This document shows, piece after piece, positions 44,081-52,801 of a stretch of DNA of 64,000 nt. This DNA is from JACMMS01 sp043758775 (GTDB lineage: Bacteria; Pseudomonadota; Gammaproteobacteria; Burkholderiales; Methylophilaceae), in contig JAYVMU010000046.1 of the NCBI GenBank assembly GCA_043758775.1, positions 88,929 through 152,928 on the forward strand, in the 5' to 3' direction. The stretch's first letter is position 1; every line of letters starts with the position of its first letter. The translations under genes and the position numbers were made by a program. The notes below the pieces were generated by a model. The model did not search any database. It was not told where the DNA came from and saw only the letters and a list, made by a program, of their open reading frames with translations.

Positions 44081-44413
44081 ATGAGCAGTAAAATAACCAC
44101 AACTGAAGTAAAAGCTACACAAAGCAGTCCAAAACTTGTAGCGCCTTTGTCTCCCTATGTAATACTGGTCGTTGCTATTTTGTTACCAGGAGTGGGGCAG
44201 GTTCTTAACAATTCCACAAAACGCGGCTTATTTATGTTGGTGTTTATGCTGGTGCTTGGCTACATGACGCATCAGGTAGCGAGCCCTAATGTATCAATTT
44301 TAGGGCAATATGCAGGTGGATTGTTTGTCTATGCGATCTCGGTGATGGATGCTTATTATTGGGCCAAGTATCGCACAGAAGCCTTTAAGCACAATAATTC
44401 AGTCAAACAATGA
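44081..44413 (+). CDS. Small membrane protein with PGVGQ motif
   Basis: Unrecognised protein of 110 residues. After a polar N-terminus of about 25 residues come helices at about 26-45 (YVILVVAILLPGVGQVLN), 50-67 and 75-97. The P-G-x-G-Q-x-x-N motif followed by a basic KRG resembles the turn of TM2-like and related small membrane families. It is paired with the gene at 43402 and faces the truncated globin. Confidence 0.65.
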   Translation: MSSKITTTEVKATQSSPKLVAPLSPYVILVVAILLPGVGQVLNNSTKRGLFMLVFMLVLGYMTHQVASPNVSILGQYAGGLFVYAISVMDAYYWAKYRTEAFKHNNSVKQ

Positions 44414-44426
44414 CTCAACCAGATAA

Positions 44427-44458
44427 AGCGGGAATCAGAAAATTTAATTCATCCCGCT
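44427..44458. terminator. Hairpin at the convergent ends before the globin gene
   Basis: AGCGGGA (44427-44433) and TCCCGCT (44452-44458) pair around an AT-rich 18-base loop, 14 bp after the plus-strand stop and 16 bp from the globin stop. It is probably a bidirectional terminator, without a clear T-tract. Confidence 0.5.
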
Positions 44459-44473
44459 ACTATTGATTGGCGA

Positions 44474-44890
44474 CTAGTGATTGACTAGTCGGTCTGCAAC
44501 TAAGGTAAAGACGCTCATCAACCTATCTTTTGTATTAGTGACGAGACCTGTTTCATCAATTGCCGTCGACATACATTTAAGCCAAATATCCTTTACTTCA
44601 CGGTCAATTTCGATATGTTCATGCATAAATTTGACATTTGCATGACCGTGTTTTTCTATATATAGCTTTGGCCCACCAAGAAATCCTGAAAGAAAATTAA
44701 ATTGCTCAAGCCGTGAATTCGCGACACCTTGACCGCGCAAATGCAGTAATAACAACTTGTTACTGGCAGGGTCGGTTTCTATGATGTCGTAAAAGTTTTT
44801 AATTAAATTTGAGAGGCCATTTTCGCCACCAACCAAACCGTAAAGAGACTCTTGGTTACGACTTGGGCTTACGTGCTGCTGCTGTGTCAT
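44474..44890 (-). CDS. Group II truncated hemoglobin
   Basis: Globin of about 138 residues. Signature stretches are SLYGLVGGENGLSNLIKNFYDII, FNFLSGFLGGPKLYIEKHGHAN and HIEIDREVKDIWLKCM, the trHbII pattern with the proximal His in KFMHEHI. Members bind O2 or NO and often protect oxygen-using or metal enzymes. The start MTQQQHV at 44890 has GGAAA upstream; an in-frame ATG at 44944 would add 18 residues. Its place in an island with an O2-dependent, heme-containing demethylase and a flavoprotein dehydrogenase suggests O2 or NO handling, by inference. Confidence 0.87.
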   Translation of the reverse strand: MTQQQHVSPSRNQESLYGLVGGENGLSNLIKNFYDIIETDPASNKLLLLHLRGQGVANSRLEQFNFLSGFLGGPKLYIEKHGHANVKFMHEHIEIDREVKDIWLKCMSTAIDETGLVTNTKDRLMSVFTLVADRLVNH

Positions 44891-44944
44891 TTTTATTTCC
44901 AATCTATTATCAAGCGCATGAAAACAATCATTAATTTCATCCAT

Positions 44945-45291
44945 TTAAGTTAATCTATTAGTATGAATACCATACTCCTTATTGGATAAAGTTACATATT
45001 GTCTTGAGGTGGTAACACTAAAGAAGTATTTTTGTACGACTAATATTGCTTAGACTAATCTTTAGATTGATGCTCAACCTACCTCCTAGGTAGTAGTCCG
45101 TAGTGATGATTGCAAACACCTATGCATAATCCGCAAAATGACTCACGTGCGGTATATGGTGTTTAAAATCCGTGACTAGGTTTTATTTATTAAGATAATT
45201 GCGTTTAAATCTTTTGCAACACTCAAATGTGCAATCTCCAAGGGGGTACTTGGGGCTGTACTAAAGTAATATTAAAATAAGGGGACTTAAA
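44945..45291. other. Intergenic region with regulatory palindrome between globin and permease
   Basis: About 350 bp without a gene between divergently transcribed genes. It holds the clear CTACCTCCTAGGTAG palindrome (45079-45093) and two weaker look-alikes, GTCTTGAGGTGGTAA (45001-45015) and TCTCCAAGGGGGTAC (about 45235-45249, 43 bp before the permease start). No ORF with a ribosome site was seen in it. Confidence 0.6.
45079..45093. promoter_or_regulatory. Perfect palindrome CTACCT-N3-AGGTAG, candidate activator site
   Basis: CTACCT CCT AGGTAG is the most symmetric copy of the TACYT-N4-GGTA pattern and is followed by TAGTCCGTAG. It lies 199 bp before the permease at 45292 and about 150 bp from the divergent globin gene. 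Confidence 0.5.
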
Positions 45292-46983
45292 TTGAGTACA
45301 AATTCTGCAGTTGATGCAAATTCAACTGGTTTTTCGGGCGATGCACATAGTGCAACGCTGCAGCGGAGAATTGGTTGGCAAGGTGCATTCTGGGTAGCGA
45401 GTGGCGTACCTGCACTTGTTCTTTTTTCAATTGGAGCAATTGCTGCGACAGTAGGCAAACCATCCTGGCTTATATGGATGATATCGATTGGTTTTGGTTT
45501 TATTCAGGCTTTTACTTATGCTGAAATTGCTGGTTTGTTTCCTCATAAATCTGGTGGCGCTTCTATTTATGGTTCTGTTGCGTGGGTAAGATATAGTAAG
45601 TTTATTGCGCCTGTTTCAGTGTGGTGTAACTGGTTTGCTTGGTCGCCTGTATTGGCTATCGGGTCCGGATTGGCAGCGGGTTATATGCTCAATGCCTTGT
45701 TCGCGCCAGATGCTGCGATTAATACTTGGCAAATTACCTTGCTGGATTTGGGCATGATTAAAGACGGCCTGTCTATGCGTATTAATGCCACATTTATTCT
45801 CGGTGTTGCGGTTCTATTGACGGTGTTTTCAATTCAGCATGGCGGTATCTTACGCTCTGCTAAGGCAACTATGATATTGGCTATCGCCGCCTTGGTGCCT
45901 TTGATGCTGGTTGGAATAGTGCCAATTCTTACAGGCGATCTGCCACAGGTAAATTTCTTCCCACTCTCACCGCTTGCTTATGATGCTGGTGGTAATGTTA
46001 TCAATGGTGTTTTTGATATTGCAGGTTGGAAATTGATGGCTGGTGGCTTATTTATTGCTGCTTGGTCTACTTATGGTTTTGAAACGGCGGTTTGTTATAC
46101 CCGTGAATTCAAAAACCCTAAAACTGATACTTTTAAAGCTATCTTTTATTCAGGTTTAATGTGTATTGCAGTATTTACCTTAGTACCAATTGCTTTTCAA
46201 GGCCATCTTGGCTTGGGTCATTTAATAACACCAGCTGTGACTAATGCAGCTGGCGTTGTTACAACACCTGCAGTATATAGCGGCATGTTGGCACCAGATA
46301 TTTACAGCGGTATGGGCGTAGCGACAGCAATGTCAAATATGCTCGGTGGTGGCAAGATCGTTGGCGCCATTTTGGTGGTTATGCTAATTCTTGCATTATT
46401 GCTTTCTATCATGACTTCAATGGCTGGTTCATCACGTACGCTTTATCAAGCATCTGTTGACGGTTGGTTACCAAAGTACCTGTCTCATGTGAATGAGCAT
46501 GGTGCTCCAACAAGAGCGATGTGGACAGATCTTTGTTTTAATTTGATTTTGCTATTGATGTCTGATTATGTGTTTATTTTGGCTGCATCAAATGTTGGTT
46601 ATCTTATTTTCAACTTCCTTAACTTGAATGCTGGTTGGATTCATCGTATGGACAGACCAAATTGGGAGCGCCCATACAAAGCGCCTACTCTGATTCTTGG
46701 TGCAGGTGCATTTTTGGGTTTTGTGAATCTTGCAATCATGGGCTTGGGCGCCAATATATGGGGTGACGGTACACTTAAAACCGGCCTTATCTTCGCATCA
46801 CTTATTGTCCCAGTATTCATATTTAGGCATTTTGTTCAGGATAAAGGTAAGTTTCCTGCAGCAATGTTAGAAGATATGCACCTATCAGATGATGAAGGTA
46901 AGGTGACATCACGTGCCGGCATACTACCTTATGTGGCATTGGTGGCTGGTGTGTTAGTGGTATACGGTTTCCATAGTTTGTAA
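45292..46983 (+). CDS. APC-superfamily permease preceding trimethylamine dehydrogenase
   Basis: Permease of 563 residues with about twelve helices. It begins with a soluble tail and RRIGWQGAFWVASGVPALVLF, contains TYAEIAGLFPHKSGGASIYGSVAW (in parts), WSTYGFETAVCYTREFKNPK and MAGSSRTLYQASVDGWLPKYL, and has an extended C-terminus. The glycine-rich IAGLFPHKSGG resembles APC helix features, but it is only distantly like the 41462 permease. The start is TTG at 45292 after GGGG. Position and shared upstream motif with tmd make tri- or dimethylamine a plausible substrate. A strong terminator follows. Confidence 0.8.
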   Translation: MSTNSAVDANSTGFSGDAHSATLQRRIGWQGAFWVASGVPALVLFSIGAIAATVGKPSWLIWMISIGFGFIQAFTYAEIAGLFPHKSGGASIYGSVAWVRYSKFIAPVSVWCNWFAWSPVLAIGSGLAAGYMLNALFAPDAAINTWQITLLDLGMIKDGLSMRINATFILGVAVLLTVFSIQHGGILRSAKATMILAIAALVPLMLVGIVPILTGDLPQVNFFPLSPLAYDAGGNVINGVFDIAGWKLMAGGLFIAAWSTYGFETAVCYTREFKNPKTDTFKAIFYSGLMCIAVFTLVPIAFQGHLGLGHLITPAVTNAAGVVTTPAVYSGMLAPDIYSGMGVATAMSNMLGGGKIVGAILVVMLILALLLSIMTSMAGSSRTLYQASVDGWLPKYLSHVNEHGAPTRAMWTDLCFNLILLLMSDYVFILAASNVGYLIFNFLNLNAGWIHRMDRPNWERPYKAPTLILGAGAFLGFVNLAIMGLGANIWGDGTLKTGLIFASLIVPVFIFRHFVQDKGKFPAAMLEDMHLSDDEGKVTSRAGILPYVALVAGVLVVYGFHSL

Positions 46984-47027
46984 ACTGTTAGATCTGCCTT
47001 ACTACTAGTTCTAATGCAGTATTAATT

Positions 47028-47059
47028 AGGGTGAGTGGCAATTGCCACTCACCCTTTTT
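47028..47059 (+). terminator. Strong terminator after the permease
   Basis: A 14+14-base perfect palindrome (47028-47041 and 47042-47055, arms AGGGTGAGTGGCAA and TTGCCACTCACCCT) followed by TTTT. It separates the permease transcript from tmd. Confidence 0.9.
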
Positions 47060-47083
47060 CATTAGTAATAGTTAGAAATAAAT

Positions 47084-47135
47084 CATGAATAAATTCATGT
47101 AGTTAATAATGAAATCTATACTACCTAAGTGGTAA
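47084..47135. promoter_or_regulatory. tmd upstream region: TTCATG palindrome and TACCT-type site
   Basis: CATGAA TAAA TTCATG (47084-47099) is a perfect 6+6 palindrome. CTACCTAAGTGGTAA (47121-47135) fits TACYT-N4-GGTA and is followed by GTCGTAAGAG, like the other copies. The latter ends 100 bp before the tmd ATG. Confidence 0.45.
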
Positions 47136-47234
47136 GTCGTAAGAGTAATTGTGAGTCGTGCTGTCCACGAAGACAATGCTGAAACAGAAGAATAGATTGA
47201 AGAATAATTTAACGTAACCAAATCAGGAGATATC

Positions 47235-49427
47235 ATGGCACGCGATCCTAAGCACGACATACTATTTGAGCCTATTCAAATTGGCCCTAAAACTTTACGC
47301 AATCGTTTTTATCAGGTGCCGCATTGTATTGGTGCTGGTTCTGACAAGCCTGGCTTTCAGGCAGCGCATCGATCAATGAAGGCAGAAGGTGGTTGGGCTG
47401 CCCTGAACACTGAATATTGTTCGATTCATCCAGAATCAGATGATACACATCGCTTATCTGCACGTATTTGGGATGAGGGTGATGTACGCAACTTACGCGC
47501 GATGACTGATGAAGTGCATAAGTATGGTGCATTAGCAGGTGTTGAGCTTTGGTACGGCGGCGCCCATGCGCCAAATATGGAATCACGCGCAACGGCACGT
47601 GGTCCTAGCCAATATGCCTCAGAATTTGAAACTTTGAGCTACTGTAAAGAGATGGACTTAAATGACATCGCTCAGGTGCAGCAATATTATGTTGATGCTG
47701 CTAAACGTTCGCGTGATGCCGGTTTTGATATTGTCTATGTATATGGTGCTCACTCTTATTTGCCATTACAATTCTTAAATCCTTATTACAACAAACGTAC
47801 TGATAAATATGGTGGTTCATTAGAAAATCGTGCACGTTTTTGGTTAGAAACACTTGAAAAAGTGAAACGCGCAGTCGGTGATGAATGCGCAATTGCCACA
47901 CGTTTTGCGGTTGATACAGTCTATGGTCCTAGCCAAATTGAAGTTGAAGTTGATGGCATGAAGTTTGTTGAGCTTGCAGATCCGTTGCTTGACTTGTGGG
48001 ATGTTGACGTGGGTGATATTGCTGAATGGGGTGAAGATGCAGGCCCATCACGTTTCTATCAACAAGGCCATCAAGTGCCTTGGACTAAATTTGTAAAACA
48101 AGTTTCTAAAAAGCCTGTATTAGGCGTGGGTCGCTTTACTGACCCTGAAAAAATGACTGAAATTGTGACTAAAGGCTATGCTGATATTATTGGTTGTGCA
48201 CGTCCTTCAATTGCAGATCCATTTTTACCTAAAAAGATTGAAGAAGGTCGTTACGACGACATTCGTGTCTGTATTGGCTGTAACGTGTGTATCTCACGTT
48301 GGGAAATCGGTGGCCCGCCAATGATTTGTACACAAAATGCAACAGCCGGTGAAGAGTATCGCCGTGGTTGGCACCCAGAAAAATTCCCTAAGACAAAATC
48401 TAAAGATTCTGTATTGGTAGTAGGTGCGGGTCCTTCAGGTTCTGAAGCGGCACGTGTACTAATGGAAAGTGGCTATATTGTTCACCTTTACGATAAGGCT
48501 GAAAAAATTGGTGGTCATCTCAATAGCACTGTGACTTTGCCAGGTTTAGGCGAGTGGGGCTATCACCGTGATTACCGTGAGACTCAACTGACTAAATTGG
48601 TTAAGAAAAACAAAGATAGCCAAATCGCGCTTGGCCAAAAAGCTATTACGGCTGATGAAGTGCTGCAATATGGTGCTGACAAGGTTATTATTGCAACAGG
48701 CTCTTCATGGAACACGGATGGCAATAACTGCCTGACACATGAGGCTATTCCTGGTGCTGATGCTACATTGCCAGACCAAGTAACACCGGAACAGATTTTT
48801 GAGGGTAAAAAGAAAATTGGTAAACGTGTGGTTATTTTAAATGCGGATACCTATTTTATGGCGCCTAGTCTGGCCGAAAAATTGGCGGCGGATGGTCATG
48901 AGGTCACTATTGTATCGGGTGTGCATTTAGCTAATTACATGCACTTTACGCTTGAGTATCCAAATATGATGCGTCGTTTGCATGAGCTACATGTTGAGGA
49001 ATTAGGTGATCACTTCTGCTCAAAAATCGAGCCAGGTCGCTTAGAAATTTATAACGTGTGGGGCGATGGTTCTAAACGTACTTATCGCGGTCCAGGGGTT
49101 TCACCACGTGATGCCAACACGACACATCGTTGGCTAGAGTTTGACACACTAGTTTTAGTGACAGGTCGTCATTCAGACAACACATTGTGGAACGAACTAA
49201 AAGCACGTGAAGCTGAGTGGAGTGAAAATGGCATTAAAGGTATCTACTTAGCTGGAGATGCTGAGGCGCCACGCTTAATTGCTGATGCAACCTTTAGTGG
49301 ACATCGGATTGCGCGTGAAATTGAAGAGGCTAACCCGCAATTTGCGCTACCTTACAAACGTGAAGTTGCAGTTTGGGGTGTTCCGCATATGCCAGGTGGT
49401 CAATTCAAGATTGAGTACAAGGTTTAA
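47235..49427 (+). CDS. tmd: Trimethylamine dehydrogenase
   Basis: Iron-sulfur flavoprotein of 730 residues that oxidatively demethylates trimethylamine to dimethylamine and formaldehyde and reduces ETF. The N-terminal TIM barrel carries Cys30 (mature numbering, VPHCIGAG) for the 6-S-cysteinyl-FMN. The 4Fe-4S ligands are CIGCNVC and a later Cys in MICTQN, and a nucleotide-fold domain has VLVVGAGPSGSEAARVL. Residue 60 is Tyr (LNTEYC), as in trimethylamine dehydrogenase; the dimethylamine-specific enzyme has Gln there. The match to the Methylophilus W3A1 enzyme, as I remember it, is very close along the whole length. Confidence 0.95.
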   Translation: MARDPKHDILFEPIQIGPKTLRNRFYQVPHCIGAGSDKPGFQAAHRSMKAEGGWAALNTEYCSIHPESDDTHRLSARIWDEGDVRNLRAMTDEVHKYGALAGVELWYGGAHAPNMESRATARGPSQYASEFETLSYCKEMDLNDIAQVQQYYVDAAKRSRDAGFDIVYVYGAHSYLPLQFLNPYYNKRTDKYGGSLENRARFWLETLEKVKRAVGDECAIATRFAVDTVYGPSQIEVEVDGMKFVELADPLLDLWDVDVGDIAEWGEDAGPSRFYQQGHQVPWTKFVKQVSKKPVLGVGRFTDPEKMTEIVTKGYADIIGCARPSIADPFLPKKIEEGRYDDIRVCIGCNVCISRWEIGGPPMICTQNATAGEEYRRGWHPEKFPKTKSKDSVLVVGAGPSGSEAARVLMESGYIVHLYDKAEKIGGHLNSTVTLPGLGEWGYHRDYRETQLTKLVKKNKDSQIALGQKAITADEVLQYGADKVIIATGSSWNTDGNNCLTHEAIPGADATLPDQVTPEQIFEGKKKIGKRVVILNADTYFMAPSLAEKLAADGHEVTIVSGVHLANYMHFTLEYPNMMRRLHELHVEELGDHFCSKIEPGRLEIYNVWGDGSKRTYRGPGVSPRDANTTHRWLEFDTLVLVTGRHSDNTLWNELKAREAEWSENGIKGIYLAGDAEAPRLIADATFSGHRIAREIEEANPQFALPYKREVAVWGVPHMPGGQFKIEYKV

Positions 49428-49435
49428 TTTGTGTT

Positions 49436-49473
49436 GAGCATTACTGTCGCTGTGAGTGGCGGCAGTAATGCTC
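49436..49473 (+). other. Long intercistronic hairpin between tmd and the EtfD-like gene
   Basis: A 15-bp stem with one G-T pair: GAGCATTACTGTCGC (49436-49450) and GCGGCAGTAATGCTC (49459-49473), 8-base loop, starting 9 bp after the tmd stop. There is no T-tract, so a role in protecting the tmd end of the message or setting tmd above the downstream genes fits better than termination. Confidence 0.7.
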
Positions 49474-49516
49474 GTTCCGTCATATAAAAATAAATGAAAC
49501 AAAAGAGTACAACGAT

Positions 49517-51682
49517 ATGACAAATCCTACTGAAATAACCAGAATACTGTTTGAGAATTTCCAGCCATACGCCATAAAATTATTTTATGCGCTTGGTTAT
49601 ACTGCAATCGCCGTTTTTATCTACGGCACTTATACACAGGTAAGAAAATACCGCCGTGGCAAGCCAGATGGCTCATGGGGTGAATTGGTACATCGCTTTA
49701 TTGACATGGTAAAAACCATGGCTACACATCGCACGCTGGTGCGTCGTGATAAAAATGCAGGCAGAGCACACGGCTTGATTTTCTTTGGCTTCATACTGCT
49801 CTTTATCGGCACCTCCACTATTACGCTTGAATACGATATTCTTGCGCCCTTATTTGGGGTGCATTTTTGGTATGGTAACTTCTATCTTTGGTTCTCGCTA
49901 GTTCTAGATATAGCAGGCTTAGGCTTGATTGTTGGTATGCTGTACATGATGTATCGCCGCGAATGGATGAGACTACCCAAGTTGGACTACAAACGTGTAG
50001 ATCGCGAGCCTGGTGATGCGGACTACGATCGAAGTGAGTACCGCCGTGAAGACTGGGCTTTTCTTTGGACGCTGATTTTAATTGCAATTACAGGTTTTGT
50101 TTTAGAGGCAGCAAGATTGGTTTGGTTAAGTGATAGACCATCAGTTTGGGATTACCGACTATGGTCGCCTGTTGGGGCTGTGTTGGCATATGGTATGCAA
50201 GCTGTGGGCTTAACAGCTGAAGGCGCAAGTACATTGCGCAGCGGCTTGTGGTGGTTTCATGGTGTATTGGCACTGACTTTTATTGCATTCATTCCGTATA
50301 CCAAAATCAAGCACATTTTCACAGCTTCAGCTTCGCTGATGTTTCGTGATCCACTTGCTGGAAGACGCCTACCCAAAGTGCCAGATGATCAAAAAAATGC
50401 TGGTTATAAAGTCATTACTGACCTGACTTGGAAGAATCTATTGCATCTTGATGCCTGTACCAAATGTGGTCGTTGCCAAGAGGCCTGTCCTGCAAACGCG
50501 GTGGGAGCTCCGCTCTCACCAAGAGATGTGATTTTGTCATTGCGTGAGTTTGCCAACAATACACTCAACGCCAAAGAACTGCCTAAAGAAGCAGAGTTGG
50601 ATATTCACGGCAAAGGTGTTGGGCAAGTGTTTATGGAGACATTATGGTCATGTCGTACTTGTCTAGCTTGTGTGGAGATATGTCCAGTTGCGGTGGAGCA
50701 TGTGCCCATCATTGTGCAAATGCGTCGTAACTTAGTTGAGCAAGGCATGATGGAGCCAATATTAGAGAAAACATTACAAACGATACACAAAACGGGTAAC
50801 TCATTTGGCGAATCTAAACGTAAACGTGCTTCTTGGGCAAAAGAGCTGCCGTTTGAGATAAAAGATGCACGTAAAGAAGCGGTTGATGTGCTTTGGTTTG
50901 TTGGTGATTACGCCTCATTTGATCCACGTAACCAAAAAGTGACGCGCGCTTTTGCCAGATTAATGCATGAGGCTGGTGTTGATTTCGGCTTGCTATTTGA
51001 AGGTGAGTTGAATGCAGGTAATGACGTAAGACGTGTAGGTGAAGAGGGTTTGTATGAATTCTTAGCTACATCCAATATTAAATCCTTGGCCGATTGTGAG
51101 TTTAACTCGATTGTGACGACTGACCCACATTCTTACAATACCATACGTAATGAATATCCAGATTTCGGTGGTAGTTTTGAGATTCAGCATTACAGCACGT
51201 TGGTTAAGCAGCTCATTGAGCAAGGTAAACTCAAGCTGAAGAAAAAATTGGATTACCGCGTTACTTTTCATGATCCTTGCCATTTAGGCCGCTTTAACAA
51301 AGGCTATGATGCGCCACGTGACATTCTTAAAATGTTGGGTTGCGAATTGGTTGAGATGGGACGTAATCGCGACAACTCATTCTGTTGTGGTGCTGGTGGT
51401 GGCCGTATTTGGATTCCAGATCCAGTGGGTATTGAAAAGCCGTCAGCCAATCGTATGCGAGAAGCGACTGTGATTGAAGGTTTAAATGTGTTCGTAGTGA
51501 GCTGTCCAAAAGATCTCACCATGTTTGAAGATGCGTTAAAAACCTCAGGCTACGAAGGTAAGTTTGTTGTACGCGAGTTGATTGAATTGCTAGATGAATG
51601 TATGGAGTATGATGACTTAAACGTGATCCATCCTGAGCCTGTCTTGAAGTTAGAAGCATCTCCGCCAGTAGAGACCGTTTAA
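49517..51682 (+). CDS. EtfD-like membrane Fe-S oxidoreductase (ETF:quinone oxidoreductase candidate)
   Basis: Fusion of 721 residues. The N-terminal third has about five membrane helices in a NarI/cytochrome-b-like arrangement. It is followed by two 4Fe-4S motifs, CTKCGRCQEACP (about 314-325) and CRTCLACVEICP (about 379-390), and a HdrD-like CCG region with HDPCHLGR (about 584) and CCGAGGG (about 622). This layout matches EtfD/EMO-type proteins that take electrons from ETF to the quinone pool. Between tmd and etfBA it would complete the path from trimethylamine to respiration without the classical ETF-QO. The function is inferred from family and location. Confidence 0.85.
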   Translation: MTNPTEITRILFENFQPYAIKLFYALGYTAIAVFIYGTYTQVRKYRRGKPDGSWGELVHRFIDMVKTMATHRTLVRRDKNAGRAHGLIFFGFILLFIGTSTITLEYDILAPLFGVHFWYGNFYLWFSLVLDIAGLGLIVGMLYMMYRREWMRLPKLDYKRVDREPGDADYDRSEYRREDWAFLWTLILIAITGFVLEAARLVWLSDRPSVWDYRLWSPVGAVLAYGMQAVGLTAEGASTLRSGLWWFHGVLALTFIAFIPYTKIKHIFTASASLMFRDPLAGRRLPKVPDDQKNAGYKVITDLTWKNLLHLDACTKCGRCQEACPANAVGAPLSPRDVILSLREFANNTLNAKELPKEAELDIHGKGVGQVFMETLWSCRTCLACVEICPVAVEHVPIIVQMRRNLVEQGMMEPILEKTLQTIHKTGNSFGESKRKRASWAKELPFEIKDARKEAVDVLWFVGDYASFDPRNQKVTRAFARLMHEAGVDFGLLFEGELNAGNDVRRVGEEGLYEFLATSNIKSLADCEFNSIVTTDPHSYNTIRNEYPDFGGSFEIQHYSTLVKQLIEQGKLKLKKKLDYRVTFHDPCHLGRFNKGYDAPRDILKMLGCELVEMGRNRDNSFCCGAGGGRIWIPDPVGIEKPSANRMREATVIEGLNVFVVSCPKDLTMFEDALKTSGYEGKFVVRELIELLDECMEYDDLNVIHPEPVLKLEASPPVETV

Positions 51683-51683
51683 T

Positions 51684-52778
51684 GTGAAGCTACCCGTCAC
51701 TGCAGTTGAGCTAGTTGATATCGCCATTGCTGTTGACGACATTTATACTGCCGCTGCGGTGTTTGATATCGCTAATCACTTGCAGCAACAAGCCTTAGAA
51801 AGGGTGATGTTTACTAGAAGGCGTGATGTATTGATATTGGCGAGTTGGGAACATACGCCAGCAGCTGTTTTACAGGCATTGACTACAAGTGAAGATGCAT
51901 CTGTAAAATTACGATTGGCTAAGCATCAAAAAGTTAGTAATAAAAGCGCTGTAAAAGAAGATGCGAGTAATGTAAATATCACTAAATATGCTTTGGAGCT
52001 GTTAAAGCAGGCAAAGGATACTAGCCTGCCTTTAGCCGTATTAAAGACATTAGCCGTTGATACACATGCTGCAGTCAGAGCAAAAGTCGCAGCAAATACC
52101 GCTTTTCCCGCTGAAGATTCGGCGGTTTTTGCGCAGGATGAGTCAGCGGCTGTAAGACGAGCGCTGGCGGCTAGACATGATATTGATGCAGATATTATGC
52201 GGCAACTTAGCGTAGATAGTGACGATTGGGTGAGGCAACGCTTAGGGCGTAACCCATCATTAAGTCTAGGCATAATGCAACAACTAGCGACTGATGATGT
52301 GGATGAAGTGAGGCGTGCTATTACGCGCAATAAAAACTGCCCAATTGAGTTGCTTGAGCGGTTGGCTAAAGACCGTTGTGCATGGGTACGTGCTGGTGTG
52401 GCGTATCAGGTCAATGCGAGTAGCGACTTAATGCGTGAACTGGTGGCAGATAAGGATATTGATGTACTGAGTGGTGTGGCGTCTAACCCAAATACACCAG
52501 CGTCGATACAATTGTCATTAGCGCAACATGATGACGCGGATGTAAGGCGAGGAGTGATATTAAACCCTAAGGTAGAACGTGAGACTTTATTACCGCTGCT
52601 GGAGGATCCATATTACTTGCATAGGATTTTATTATTGGGTAGTTCAAAGCTCACTGCATCAGATAAATGGTCTTTGCATGATGACCCGGATTACAGAGTG
52701 CGATTTTTAGTATTTAGGTGGTTTGCTGATGCTTTAAAAAAGCATCAGTCATATAGTTTAAGTGTAGAAAGCAATTAA
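51684..52778 (+). CDS. HEAT/LRV-like helical repeat protein of the etf operon
   Basis: Protein of 364 residues built from about eight repeats of roughly 24 residues with the pattern LA-x-D-x-x-x-x-VR-x-x-VA-x-NP, for example LSVDSDDWVRQRLGRNPSL and LATDDVDEVRRAITRNKNC. This is like LRV/HEAT repeats. No catalytic motif is seen. The start is GTG at 51684, directly after the EtfD-like stop; an ATG two bases earlier is followed at once by a stop. etfB begins 23 bp after its end. It may be a scaffold or maturation factor for the Fe-S or flavin proteins around it; that is inference. Confidence 0.75.
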   Translation: MKLPVTAVELVDIAIAVDDIYTAAAVFDIANHLQQQALERVMFTRRRDVLILASWEHTPAAVLQALTTSEDASVKLRLAKHQKVSNKSAVKEDASNVNITKYALELLKQAKDTSLPLAVLKTLAVDTHAAVRAKVAANTAFPAEDSAVFAQDESAAVRRALAARHDIDADIMRQLSVDSDDWVRQRLGRNPSLSLGIMQQLATDDVDEVRRAITRNKNCPIELLERLAKDRCAWVRAGVAYQVNASSDLMRELVADKDIDVLSGVASNPNTPASIQLSLAQHDDADVRRGVILNPKVERETLLPLLEDPYYLHRILLLGSSKLTASDKWSLHDDPDYRVRFLVFRWFADALKKHQSYSLSVESN

Positions 52779-52801
52779 AACAGCTGTTTAGGAGAGTAAT
52801 A

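Noticed and set aside
45001..45015. GTCTTGAGGTGGTAA as another TACYT-N4-GGTA operator
   Set aside because: The left half (TCT) departs from TAC; only the GGTA half fits, so it was not counted as a full site.
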